Shown: positions 9,606 through 21,360 of the stretch, one piece after another
Numbering within the stretch: the stretch's first letter is position 1
How the letters are laid out: every line of letters begins with the position of its first letter
Assembly (NCBI GenBank): GCA_038030265.1
Contig: CM075941.1
Location: 14,384,001-14,448,000, forward strand
Direction of reading: 5' to 3'
Length of the DNA stretch: 64,000 nt
Source: Corythucha ciliata
Taxonomy: Eukaryota > Arthropoda > Insecta > Hemiptera > Tingidae
Made by a program: the position numbers and the translations under genes
The notes under the pieces: generated by a model
Seen by the model: the letters and a program-made list of their open reading frames with translations, nothing else
What the model was told of the DNA's origin: nothing
Databases searched by the model: none

Positions 9606-10912
9606 TCAGAAGGTTCTGCAAAAAGCTCTGCCTTGTCTTGAGCCACTAAATTTTAGAGGAGGGATGGCTTCGAAACTTTTGGTAATTGACTTCGTCTTAC
9701 TCCACATTGAACCATCTTGAGGGTCAAGCTGCTCAAGTTCAGCCTCCAAGCACTTTGCCTGGTTTACTTTTATGGCAAGTTTGACATCCTGTGTTGCCTT
9801 GTTGTACGACGTCGTGTCAGGTGGATACCGGGTTCTCTCCCAGCGAGCGCGGCACTCACTTTTCACACAGAGCAGGTACAGGATGTTCTGTTGAGGCAAC
9901 GAAGGTTTAGAAGGTTTGTTATTCTCTCTTCTAAGCCCTGTTCACACGATGCAATGTTTGAAGTTATATTGCATGCTGGTTTTTTAAAAACATATGTTCC
10001 TTGGTTCCTTGGTTTGGATTTAGCTTCAAACATTGCATCGTGTGAACAGGGCTTTATTCGGAAAAATTAAGCGTGACTCCGTTACCGCCCTTTGCAACAA
10101 TCGGGTAAAACTACTAGCAGCCCTGTCGTTATCGGATGGCTCCTTGAGACGTATTGCCAGATTGACATTTTCGTTGATAATAGTTTTATATTTATCCCAA
10201 TTAATGGGATAATTAATCAGTGTCGCAGGTCTGTCGACTGTGCCGATCGAAGCAGCAAGTGTAAGGTGAACAGGGTGATGGTCAGAATGCAGTTCATAAT
10301 GAACACTTGGCCGTGAACAGAGACGATCAATATTTTTTCCGATATAAAAGTCCAGTACATCTGGTATACCATCGCTATGTGGGAAAAATGTCGGTTCGAC
10401 AGGATGTAAAAATTCAAGGCTAAGTTTGAAGCCGACATCGTGCAATAGTTTGCCTCTAGGATTAGAAACATTAGAACCCCACCTCGGGTGTTTGGAGTTA
10501 AAATCACCCCCGAGCAGGAAGTGCTGCTTCAATTCATGAAATACTCCCCAAAGGAGGCTTTCTACAACCTTGTTCTGTGGAGCTGAGTAGAACGACGCTA
10601 TTTGATATTTCGTTAGACCCAGATAAATGTTGAATCTGGCAATTTGAACTTCTTTCTCACAGATTATTGGCAATTCATCATGTTTTATGCGCGACCGTAT
10701 TAGGATCATTGACCCACGTTTTCTACCTCCATCTGGGTGGTAGGCTCTGTAGCTTTTATAACCTCTTACTTGGAAATTGACATAGGGAGCTAATTTAGTC
10801 CCTCGGTTGCCAGCATTATGTCAATGTTATACTGACTGAGGTAAGTAACTAGTTCGTCATATTTTTGGGCTATGCCTTGACAATTCCAGGTGCTTATTTT
10901 AAGAGTATTCAT
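9606..10912 (-). pseudogene. LINE ORF2, endonuclease and linker part
   Basis: ORF2 starts at the ATG at 10912-10910, with the typical TWNCQGIAQKYDELV beginning of an apurinic-type endonuclease. A frameshift near 10797 creates a stop, and the other frame continues through GGDFNSKHPRWGS (catalytic Asn/Asp region) and SDHHPV near the end of the nuclease. A 120-bp MITE (9934-10053) splits the gene at FPNK, after which the linker resumes (SECRARWERTRYPPD) to about 9606. The domain nicks target DNA to prime reverse transcription. The frameshift and MITE make it non-functional. Confidence 0.88.
9934..10053. mobile_element. 120-bp palindromic MITE inside the LINE
   Basis: Perfect 30-bp terminal inverted repeats: the left arm begins AGCCCTGTTCACACGATGCA and the right arm is its exact reverse complement, ending at 10053. 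The flanking triplets CTA and TTA resemble the TNA/TTA duplication of Harbinger-type MITEs. The LINE coding sequence continues on both sides, so the MITE is younger than the LINE. Confidence 0.92.
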
Positions 10913-11123
10913 TTTTTAAGTAAAATTACGGGGAGTATTTGGTGTAATAGCGAAAGCATAGGTTGAATAGTGGCTAGGAGGACATCAATTTTTTCAATTA
11001 AAGTATGAATTAGGCTATTGTTGCTATCATGACTAGTTTGATTAGAGCGTAACATTTGTGCATATGAAGTATCAGGGAATGTATGGGTTTTATCTTTGCC
11101 TCGAGCTGCATTATCTCTTTTAC

Positions 11124-11894
11124 TTAACTGGGGCTACCATGGGGTTGATCCGTGAGAGTCACTTCTTTACTTTTCGGAATCGGTCTGGGTTTAGCCAAGT
11201 GCTGCAGTTTTACAGCAACAGGGCATCCCATGTAATTTGCAGTGTGAGCCCCCATGCAATTGACACATTTGGGTGGTAGTGAGGAAGATTTGGGGCAGTT
11301 TTCGGTTAGATGGGGTTCATCGCGTTTGACACAACGGGGTTTCCTATGGCAGACATTTTTTGTGTGATTATAGTCTTGACAACGAGTGCATTGGACAATA
11401 TTTCTTCTAGGTCTTGGTGGTTCAACTTTGATGACACAGTGGTATAGGCGGTTTAAACTGAATATTTCTTCATTTTTCGGGGAAGGTGACAAATCTAGAA
11501 AGAACATGGGCATAGGTACTTTATTTACTGGATGGAAGGCAGGAGTCATTCGTACAGGTTGAAAACCAAGTGATTCAAATTCTTTCATCATTGCCGCGAT
11601 ATCACAAGAGTGGTGCGGGCCTCGTACAACTACGCGGAAGTTTCTTTCATGCTTCATTTGAAAAGTGTGGTACTCAGCCTTTTCGCTTTCCAGGTACTGG
11701 ACAACTTTCCTGTAGGCCTCCGGTGTTTCGAGATCGAGCTTTATTTTATTATCTACCGTTTTGTACCTAAAGGGGGATATTTCCATCTCTGTCAATTTTT
11801 TTATAACACCATTCATATTTTTGATATTGTGAATGTACAGGGGCGGAGGCTTTTTTTATTGGGGCAAAGTAACACTAGTATTATTTGTCTCCAT
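11124..11894 (-). pseudogene. LINE ORF1, nucleic-acid-binding protein with zinc knuckles
   Basis: From ATG 11894 the frame meets a stop at codon 13 (11858-11856), then reads KKPPPLYIHNI and continues open from Met 11816 to 11124. The C-terminal half has a perfect CCHC knuckle (CTRCQDYNHTKNVC), a second knuckle with its second Cys changed to Arg (CVKRDEPHLTENC), and a third, C-x2-C-x4-H-x5-C (CVNCMGAHTANYMGC). Jockey ORF1 proteins bind the element RNA and chaperone it to DNA. The premature stop and the lost Cys mark decay. The first ATG is uncertain, as the frame may extend further upstream. Confidence 0.88.
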
Positions 11895-12329
11895 GTTATT
11901 ATCTTGATTTGCCAAGGGTGAAAAGGGGTTCGCAGTAAGGAACAAAGATCCATCGTTACTGTTCAACCTTAATCTCTTTTTTTTAAATTATAACTGGATC
12001 TTCCGGCACTGAACGTAGGAAACAATTAAATTATATTGGTGGAAAAAATAAATAGATAAAATAAAACTGAATTATGGAAACGGTTAACGGGTTAATAAAT
12101 AAATAAGAGGAAAACAATAACAACTTTTATCGGGTTGGACTTTACAAGTGAGACAGAGCAGAGAGCGATAGATCCTCTCCCTATCTCCCAACCGTATCTC
12201 AACGAGTACTCAGTTTTATTGTGGTTATAGCTTTTTGTGGCTGGTACTTTTCTGTTTGGGGCATTGCTGTACTCTGGAGTTTATAGTTGTGGAAAATCCA
12301 CTAACATGGCCATAGCAACAAGACCCAGG

Positions 12330-13890
12330 CAATGTGTAGTTGTTTTAAGGAGATGGATCCACGAAATTGGTGTTTTAAAAGAGCCAAAAGTACGAAAATT
12401 TATGGGCTAAGCTCAGGACGAATTCGGCTTTTTGAACGAACCAAACCAGCGAATTTAGGTCCGTTCCATTGTTGCTGCTCTAGTTAGCGAGACCCATCAG
12501 AGTCTGGTTTGACTATAAACTGCGGAATTTTCCCTCAGACTCTGAGGTCTCGAAGAAAACATAATAAATTCTTTAAAAATTTGTGGAAAACAAAGTCAAC
12601 GGGGTATATCATCTCCCTTTATACTCACGACACGTAAACTTAAAAAGTTACAGAATAACCCCTCAACTTGGTCTTGGTGGAAGAAACATCTGAAATTGAT
12701 TATTTTGATACCCTAACCTGCGAAATTGGCTCTTCAGGCGAAAACTGAACTAAATTGTCAAGTTTTGATTACCCGATCCTGCGAAATTGGTTCATTGGGC
12801 GAAAAAATACGTCCAAATAGATTTTACGGGGAATCTCAATCGCAATTACGTTGTTTCGAGAAGACGAACCCGCACGATTATTCTTTCCAGAAGGAAGATA
12901 CACCGACCTGTCATTTTGAGAAGTCGAATACGAATTCATTAAAATGAATTTTTCATAGAGTCAAACACAAGAAAATAAATTGCTTCCCGAATAAGCCTAT
13001 AACCAAATTTTTAAGAGTTTCGTGAATGTTATTAATTGCAAGTAATTAAAAATTATTTGAGTAGTACATTCGGTTTTTATTTATGACCGACTAGTTTCCC
13101 CTATAACCCTTTGAATTGGGGGTTCAATTGAGCCAAACCAATATAAATAGAAATTTTGAATCACCAAACCCCGTGAAATGCGTTTTTGAATGAGCCAATT
13201 CAATAGTTCAATTTCTACTAAACGTAGAAGCGCGTGATTATATAGTTTTAATAAGTGTACCTCCGGGCATTTCGGGGCCTCAGATCATGTGGTACAATAA
13301 GGTACGTCAACAAAGACGCCACAATTGTTTTCCGAACAAGCGAAATCCACGAATCTGACTCAAGATATAGCAAAGGGCACAACATTTGGTATCTCCAAGA
13401 GTGAAAATAAGCAAAATTGAGGAATCTAATAGCAGAATCGATGAAATTTCAATTTGTTTCCGCACGGCTTATTTTGAAAAGAGCGAAAGCAAATAAGTTT
13501 TGCTTTCAAAAAAGTGAAACAAAGCGAGATTGAAGTATGATATAGCAAAATATTCATGAAATTTTTTGAAAAAATGTTTCATGAAAAAAGTTTCGATGGG
13601 ACAAAATCCGTGACATTTGGTTATGGAAGAACGAAAATCATCGCTGAAATTTTAGTTTGAAGGATAGTGACATTTTGAAATTAGAACGAGCCGAATTATT
13701 TTTTTAATTAACGAAAATTATTATGGAAAAAGCTAATCCCATGAAAGGTTTCTCATAAAGCGTCAATCCTCAAAATTGGTTTTGAAAGAGCAAATGTTCA
13801 TGAAATAAGGGTTTGAAAGAGCCGAACCCACAGATTTTTGTTTATAAAAGAGCCAAAATCCTTAAAATTTGGATTCAAAGAACCCCATGT
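12330..13890 (+). repeat. Field B: degenerate 30-bp repeat
   Basis: Units resemble GAAAGAGCCAAACCC followed by a CGAAATTGGTTTTT-like block, about 30-31 bp apart, with strong divergence between neighbours. Best preserved at 12350-12450, 12720-12860 and 13740-13880. Parts of 12900-13700 are so degenerate that only GCGAAAT and GAGC echoes remain. Confidence 0.6.
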
Positions 13891-16800
13891 CGTTTCGCTG
13901 AATTCTAATTGTTGGCATTTTTAAAAAATAACTCTTTTTTGTATATTCGGCGGTTTCACGAGGCTTTTTTTAGTATGTTTTTAACATTTTTCAAATTGTT
14001 TCGATGCAATGGTCAATGCCTCTTGCAGCCGGCTCCTGGCCAAACGCCTCCGACTTCGGCGGAGGGGAGGGGACAGTTCTCGATGACGTGTTTCGGTATA
14101 TTTCCTCGACTTCAGTACGAGCTAGGCTCTTTCTTGGACTGTTGATTGCGCTGCCGTCAGCATTTTTCCGTGCTTTCTTAACCCCCTTCCTCCCCTCCCG
14201 TAAAAAGCTCAACTCAGCCGTATGTGAGCGGTATAGAACTTGCAAATGGACCTTCAGTTAAGGATGGACATAAACGGTTTCCCCCCCCCCCTATACCCAT
14301 CACGAACATTCCCCCTAAACAAAATTCAAATGCATCTCGTTCATCCCCACCACCTCCTCCGTGTTATTCTCTCGTTCTGTCTGCATCCTCTTCGCCCCAT
14401 CTAAACGACGTGCATTAAACATCAAGCGAGCCGTTGTGAATTCAATTTAAGATTATTCCTTCAACCAGTGGTGGAGTGGAAGTCAAACTGCACGTCTCTG
14501 CCCCCCCCCCCTTATACATCCCTCACCAATGTTTCCAAAGAATGGTGACTTTCACCCCAACCACTTAGGTTCTTTTATCGTATAAAGAGGGGGGAAATAT
14601 TTTGATAAAAATTCCCCCATCTCACTCTGGTGGGGGGGGGGCGGAAAGCTCGTAAAAATTGTTTCCTATCGAAAGCAATATTTAAACAGTCACATGTTAT
14701 TACTATATGCTTCTGTCTCTTTCAAGACGCAAGGATCGCAGGGTGTTATGGTGGGAGATGGTGGTGGGGGAATTCCTCTTTAAAATTTGAATCGCAAATG
14801 TGGAGGCGAAGCATAATATTAGGTTGAATGGCAAATAGAAAGCACGCAGGGGGTTGAGGGTTGGTTTGAGAAGAGCGAAGTAAAGGTTTTCCTAGAAGGG
14901 ATATGCCGCGATTTCACTGGGAAATATTAATAAGGGACTGGTGCATGGAAACTAAGAGTTAGAAGAAGGGTTGTTTGGTGGGTGGGAGGGGTTTGATGGT
15001 CGATAACGAAGGGATGAGGGATGTAAGACAAATTAAACTTCTCAACTGATCCCCCTGAGTTTGCTCTTGAATCTCTACGTTACTTCCAGTTAACTAAATA
15101 AGTAAGTTAGCCCGGCATCCTTCTTATTTCTTGGTAATTATGGAAAAAAAAGTTTATTCTTCGAAATGTAAAGTCTGATAATTAAAAAAAACATCATTAG
15201 CCCAGATCTAAAGCTATCTGATTGTGCACAATTTACCTATAGCTTAAGACTCGAGGAGCCTTTACGTTGATTATATTAACTTGAGCAGAGGGTGATGATG
15301 GCAAAGGAGCAAGAGCTGGATAAATTCAATAAAAATAATGAGGAGTTTGTATTCTTCCGTTTCAAAAGTGTTCTTTTTGATTAAAGGCCAGCCCTTCTCT
15401 TCGTTCCACCAAAAAAAAATTGTTTTTCATTTCTAGCGGGAATTTTTTAAATATATTTTTGGAAGTACGTGGAGGGATTTATTTCGTATAATCACGTTTA
15501 CTCCTTTGCCATCAACCGAGAGGTATTTAACTAACGCTTTTGATCACTCCGTTTTGGGTTACTACTGAGTGGTATGAAGCGTGAATTGAACGCGTGATCA
15601 CCGATAGCATCAAACGGGCCGAGTGCTCCGTTTCAATTATCAAAGAACGTTAGCGGAGAGGAATAGTGGAGGGGGAGGGGGATTAAAACATGTTTTCTCA
15701 CTGGCCAAGCCCCATATTTTAAATTTGTTTATCATCGCAAAAACGTTCTGGGGGAAGAGCGTTGATGAAAAGGAGACCCCCCCTCCGGCGCACACAAATT
15801 CCTGTATACCAATGCACATCAACTACACTCCCACAGCTATTACTGTGCTTATTCATGCCCCGTATTCAACATTTTCTTCTAAAAGCTATTCCTTCCGCAA
15901 AACCCATTTCAACCCCCCCCCCCACTCATCATGTCTGACTTCCTCGTTTCACCTTTTCCCTTTCCCCTTCATGATGTCATCACTGGAAAACCTTACATGC
16001 CGTGCATTCTCTTTTCTTTATGTTTAATCTTATATTCTGCTCCCAAGGTTTTTGAAGATCCAATTTCCGTTTCTTCCCTCAAGTCAACCTTCCCGGCACA
16101 CCCAAACTGGTGCGCTTATCAACCTGGTTTGTGGGGGGGGGGGCTTAAACGGTACTGTTATCGAAGAATGTGCGAGGTCTATTAAAACTTGTGTGGTTGA
16201 AAAAAAAAAAAGTAAGTGGAAGCTTGAAGGAGAAAACTCTCTTTTTCCAAGCACCCTCATCATCAACGAGGACTTCAAATTAATAAGAAAAAAAAATACG
16301 TAATTTCCTGTCAAGACCACCACCCTCTTGGCCCTTTTGTCGTTTGTGCTGTGAATTCCAAGAGAGAAAAGTTTATAGTTTTCTTTCCGAGGAAAATTCT
16401 TTTGTTTCTGGACGCCGCCGCCTTGCTCCTTCAGAAAAAAGTTTTTCTCGCTAGAGAAACAGTTTTTTTTTTTTATTCTTCTTTTTGTCTCGTTAAAAGA
16501 GAATAAGGGGACAAACAACGGTAGATATTATAGTCTTGAAAGTTGAGGCACTGTTGTCCATATCAATGATAGGCGGATACATCAGATCCGGTGATAGGCA
16601 TGTGGGAAATAACGGTAGGGGGGGGGGGAATCAATGGCTCGAGAAGAGTATAGGGGCTGATTGCCGTCTTGTAGAACGGGTCTTCAGGCGTGCACCAACG
16701 CCCAGCAACAAAGGCCTGCTAGCCGAGATTGCAACGGCATGGTCCCATCAGTCTTCACTATACATCTAGTTCAAGTCCAATAGTCTCGCCTTCAGGAAAT

Positions 16801-17000
16801 CCACAGAGGTGAACATGGAAGCACGGAAAAGTGTGAATCACCATTGGTACGCGAGCCTTCACTCATCTTCTCCCCACTGGTTAGCTAATTTTTTTGTTCA
16901 ACCCATTTTAGGGTTAAATTGTGATGACAGTAACGTACCATTAAAGTAATTGGACGTATACATAGAGCGTAAGTGTTAATGAACTCGCAGAATAGGCACA
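13891..17000. other. Gene-poor island with many poly-C/poly-G runs
   Basis: No field repeats and no gene I can recognise. Open frames up to about 140 codons occur on both strands but lack domain features and are broken by homopolymers. C or G runs of 9-12 bases lie near 14281, 14501, 14631, 15911, 16133 and 16619. Unlike the flanking fields this looks like ordinary non-coding single-copy DNA; unrecognised short exons cannot be excluded. Confidence 0.5.
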
Positions 17001-17255
17001 AGGTCATGATCTAGGGGTGGGCACAAGAGTCAAATGCACCATTCACCCCAGCAAGCGAACTGGTAGTTCTCTACTCATTCAGATCAATAGGCGCTTTAAA
17101 TCGTCAAATTGTTCCCCAGAAACTGAATTTTCACAGGAACGGCGAGAATCCGTCAAAAAGTAACAATGTTCTCCCCAGAAATATTGATACTTGTAAGAAG
17201 GGCTTAGCACTCCAATACAGGGTGTCCGAATTTTCAAGTTCTTGCCTGAGACACG
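17001..17255 (-). repeat. Inverted copy of the field-A terminal module
   Basis: On the minus strand it reads CGGACACCCTGTATTGGAG, GGGGAGAACATTG, a TTGACGATTTAAAGCGCC block, GAACTACCAGTTCGCTTGC and CCCACCCCTAGATC, in the same order as at 7504-7790 and 63410-63725. It lies at the outer end of a field-A array in the matching orientation. Confidence 0.8.
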
Positions 17256-19260
17256 TTAAAAACTGGCTTTTTTACCGACAATTTCACGCAAACGCCGAAG
17301 TGCTACCCCAAATCTGAAATTTTCAAACACAACTGGCAATTTTACCCCCTAAACCACGTTATACTGAAACTGACTATTTTACCTAAAAACTGGATATTTT
17401 ACTCCAAAACTAGTGCCTCTATCTTGAAAAATCTGACGATTTTACGATTTTTACCACAATACTGACGATTTGTTCCCATGTAAGACGATTTGTTCTCATA
17501 TAAGATGATTTGTTCCCATATAAGACGATATGACACCAGAACAGACGATTTCACGCCAAAGTTGACGTGTAACTCCAAAACGAGAGATGTCACTACAACA
17601 CTGGCCATTTTACCCCTAAACATTTGGCGGTTTTACCTTTGAAACAAGTATTTTACTCCGAAACTGTTTATTTTACCATTAAACTATCTATTTTTAACCA
17701 GAAAAGTGGCGATTTTACTAATTGACGATTTTACTTCAAACCTGAAGTGTTCTTCCGATGGTTTCACTACAAAAAGTGGGCATATTATACCCACAACTGT
17801 GGGTTTTAACCCCAAAACTAACAATTTTATCCAATAAACTCATATTATTCCCCTGAACTAACAATTTCACCCTGAAACTGAAAGCGCCACCCCAATACTG
17901 GACATTTTACTCAAAAAATGACATTTCCATACTACAACTGACGTTTTCCCTGAAGTGGATGAATCTACGCGGAACTATTACGACAGCGATTCTAACACAA
18001 AACTGACAATTTCACTACAACACTGAAAATTTCACCACACTAGCGACGATTTTCTCACAACACTGACGATTTATTCCCAAATAAGACGGGATTACTCCAA
18101 AACAGGCAATTTTACGCCAAAGTTGACGTGTTACCCCGAAAGATTTCACTACGAAACTCGTGATTTTGCCCCTAAACTTGTACGGTTTCACATCAGAATT
18201 GAATGTTTTCCCCCGACCGAAAATGTTCATTTTACTATGAAAAGAACTTTTTTTTTCAGCCGAAGTAGAAATATTTTACTTCAAAACTGATGATTTGACT
18301 CCAAACCTAAGTGTTTTTCTGAATATTCCACAACAAAAACTGACAATTTTATCCAAAAAATGACATTTCTAACATTCAAAATCTTAAAATTTCATCCCAA
18401 AAGCTCACGTTACGTATATCTAAACTGACGATTTTACTCTACAACTGGTAGTTATTCTCTCCAAAAGTGATCGTTTTACCTCAAATCCGGATTTTTTACA
18501 CCAAATCTGACAATTTCACTACAAAACTGACGTTTCTTCCAAAAATGTCATTTTACATTAAAACTGACGCGACTCTGTCTTGAAAACTGACGAAATTCTC
18601 AGTTTTGAGGTTAAACCAATATATATATATACTATTATATTAGGGTGAAATCGGCAGTTTTGTAGTGAAAATTCAGTTTTCTGTTAATTGTTTCAAAGTC
18701 GAAGTTGAATTTTGACTCAAAAAACTTTTGTTTTATCGTAAAACTACCAGTTTCAGGGTAAAATTTTCATTTTTTAGTAAAACGGACAAATTTAGTTATA
18801 AGGGTAAAATCTTCAGTATTGAAGTAATACATTACGATTGGCGTGAAATCTTTAGTATTGGACTAAAATCGTCAATTTTCGAGTGGAAATCCTCCAAAAC
18901 TAAAGATTTCACGCTAAAACTAACGTTTTATACCAAAAACTGAAGGTTTCAAGACAATACAAGTGATTTTATCCTCGAACTAAATTTTACAAATTTCCCT
19001 CAAAATGAAAGGTTCACCCTCAAACTGGTGGTTTAACCTCAAAACTGGCAGCTCTTCCTCAAGACTGACGTTTTTGAACCCAAAATTGAAGAAAATATTA
19101 AGTGGTTTTACCTCAAATCTAAAAACTTTACAACAAAACTGGCGATTTTAGCACAAAAATGGTGATCATAGCACAATATTGCGGTTTTAGCGCAAAAAGG
19201 CGATTGTAGAGTACTGATATTGTGCTTTTTGCGCGAAACCGCCAATTTTATCAATAACGT
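17256..19260 (-). repeat. Field A with two orientation switches
   Basis: Minus-oriented 20-bp units (ACTGACGATTTTACCCCAAA) run from 17256 to about 18600. After a short TA microsatellite (18621-18634) the orientation is plus until about 18890. It then switches back through a near-perfect hairpin (18841-18914) and continues minus to about 19260. Confidence 0.8.
18841..18914. repeat. Hairpin at an orientation switch in field A
   Basis: GCGTGAAATCTTTAGTATTGG at 18841-18861 pairs with its inverted copy at 18894-18914 with one mismatch around a 32-nt loop. Repeat orientation reverses exactly across it. Confidence 0.85.
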
Positions 19261-20985
19261 AAGATAGTGATTTTAGATTTCGGGGAAGTGTCATCTGAGA
19301 AATTTGGGGTTTCCAATCTTTGGAAATTGTACTTTTAATCTGCAAAATTATTTTTTGAATTAGGCAACCTTACAAAATTGATTTTTCAGCCACCGAAACT
19401 AACGGCTTTCGCGAATTGATGGTAGCGAAATTTCAGCAGTTGGTTTTTAGTGAATCAAGCGGAAAAAATGTTTTTTGAGAGCAAAATACGCGAAATCGGG
19501 TTAAAAATTCCTAAAATCGGGGTTTTGGGTTTGGATGCGATGTATGAGAAATTTGTCTTTTGTTTAAGTCAGATATGCGAACATATAATTTTAGGGTGGA
19601 AGAATCCTCGAATTTTTTTTTTTTTTTTTTTTGAGCGAAATTCGAGCAATGATTTTTTTCGTGCTGAGCATGAACTGTATCAAAATGTGGTGACCCTGAA
19701 GGATTTGTACATCCCGACTGCAACCATAGGGGTGGAAAGCTGCCCCACTATAAGTCTTTGGTTTTGATTCCAGGAGAGGGCAACAGCCCACGTCTGTCCC
19801 CCCGTGGCCCCCCTCTAGACATGCAGTCTGATATAACTCGGGTGGTCAATGAATTATGTCTTGCACGAGTCGGGCCATGCTGGTCAAGGCCATAACTGCC
19901 CCCCCCCTCCACCCCTTCCAAACAACAAAGAGCCGTCCTCAGCGCCCCTTTAAAGTGCCCGAAATTAAGCGATAATTCGCGTTGTCGTTGCTGTGGGTTT
20001 CAGTCGACTTTTTTTCGACTCCTCCAAAGCATGCCCGGTGACGTCCATGCCACGTGCGTCAAGGGCTTTTTCTCGTACTTGACGGCTGTCTATCGCGTGG
20101 CCGCATGTCCGCAGGAAAATTCGAGTGATCCCCTAAAACGGGACGAGGATGTCAAAATGTCAAAAACGCTGGAATAGCACAGGGAACACTTTCAACGGTT
20201 CGTCCGAGCAATACCCGAAATTGTGAACGAAGAGCGAAATTGCTTGTTTGTATGATGCCGTGCGCCTTCTGGAGACTTTTTTGCAACTAAAATAGGCCGT
20301 TAATAAACTGAAATACGCCGTTCAGCATGTCTGGAGATCCTTAGGCGGTTAAAACTGCGAGAAATCACAATAATGTGCTATTCTTGGGGCTAAAATGTTG
20401 GAAAGTACTAACATTTTTAGCTAAAATTGTGTAAAAACGCTAATTCAAGGTTTTTATACAACATTGAGAACAACGCACGCTTCGGGGCCAAATTTGAAAA
20501 AAATGTCCAATTCACATCACGGGGTAAAACGAATCACGGCTAAAATCCAGGAAAAGAGCTAAATTCGCGAATAAAGTTGAGAAATAAAGCCTGGTTCACA
20601 CCTATCATGCATGTTTCCAATCTGACATTAATCACGCATTTTTTGGTAGGTGTGGGGTCTGTAATAGGCGCGTTAATACCGAATAATTGACGGCTATTAC
20701 GCTTCTCAGCCCTCTCAGACTGTCTTAAATTCTAACCCTAATACCGTTGAACCGTTACGAGGGTTTCCAGTTTCCACCGCCTCCGATCCGACATGGCCTC
20801 GGTGTCGGACCGGGCTTAATTCGGTCCATAAAGTCACAAAAACGCCAATTCATGGCATCTGGGCCGTGGAGAGAGTATTTTGCTGGACCCGAAGATTAAC
20901 TCAATGTTACCCTGCAAGTGGTTCCCCTACACTTACACCTAAACCTCACCATTAAATATTTGAGTATCTCGATTTTTTATTTGTG
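19261..20985. other. Mixed degenerate sequence, no gene recognised
   Basis: 19261-19790 has loose C-like and B-like echoes, a T-run (19615-19632) and CCCC/GGGG-rich text (19790-19920). 19980-20600 is again C-like (GCTAAAAT, GCTAATTC). 20590-20720 has GGTTCACACCTATCATGCATG, similar to 44655-44690, probably a MITE fragment. No coding region is supported. Confidence 0.4.
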
Positions 20986-21360
20986 TTTACTGAAACCACA
21001 AAAATTCCCCAACCCCATCAAAGCTTCTAAACACATCAAAGCTCGTAACCATGCACAGCAATGCTCCAAATCACAACACAGCTCCAAACCACCACAACAC
21101 TATCCCAATCACAACAAAGCTCGAAACCGCAGTAAAGTGTCAACCATAAAAGCTCTAACCATAGTAATGCTCAAACCACTTTAAAACTCCAAATCACAGC
21201 AAAGCTCCAAGCCACAGTAAAGCTCCAAGCCACTGCAAAGCAGCAAACCACGGCAAAACTCTAAATCACAGCAAAACTTCAAACCTCGGCAAATTCCTAT
21301 ACCACAACAAAGCTCCAATTTACAACCACAGCTACCAGTTCTACCACAAAAAGCTCCAAC
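20986..21360 (+). repeat. Field E: about 18-bp CAGCAAAGCTCCAAACCA repeat
   Basis: Units such as CACAGCAAAGCTCCAAACCA, spaced 16-18 bp. It is followed by a T/C-rich stretch and CTTGATTTCCAAAATCCCGG, related to the sequence after the other field E (31140-31175). Confidence 0.85.

Larger units (their letters stand above)
7970..12200 (-). mobile_element. Jockey-like non-LTR retrotransposon (LINE), decayed
   Basis: In minus-strand order: possible 5' UTR to about 12200, ORF1 with zinc knuckles (11894-11124), ORF2 with AP-type endonuclease (10912-10026), a linker (9899-9606), reverse transcriptase (9487-8130), and a 3' UTR ending near 7970 in AATAAAG and ATAAA-rich sequence. Domain order, zinc-knuckle ORF1 and RT motifs match the Jockey clade. 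The copy carries frameshifts, a stop in ORF1 and a MITE insertion, so it is dead. The 5' boundary is uncertain by about 100 bp. Confidence 0.9.

Noticed and set aside
14004..14261. 84-85-codon open frames on both strands near 14000-14260
   Set aside because: Overlapping frames of equal length, no domain, no splice context that extends either.
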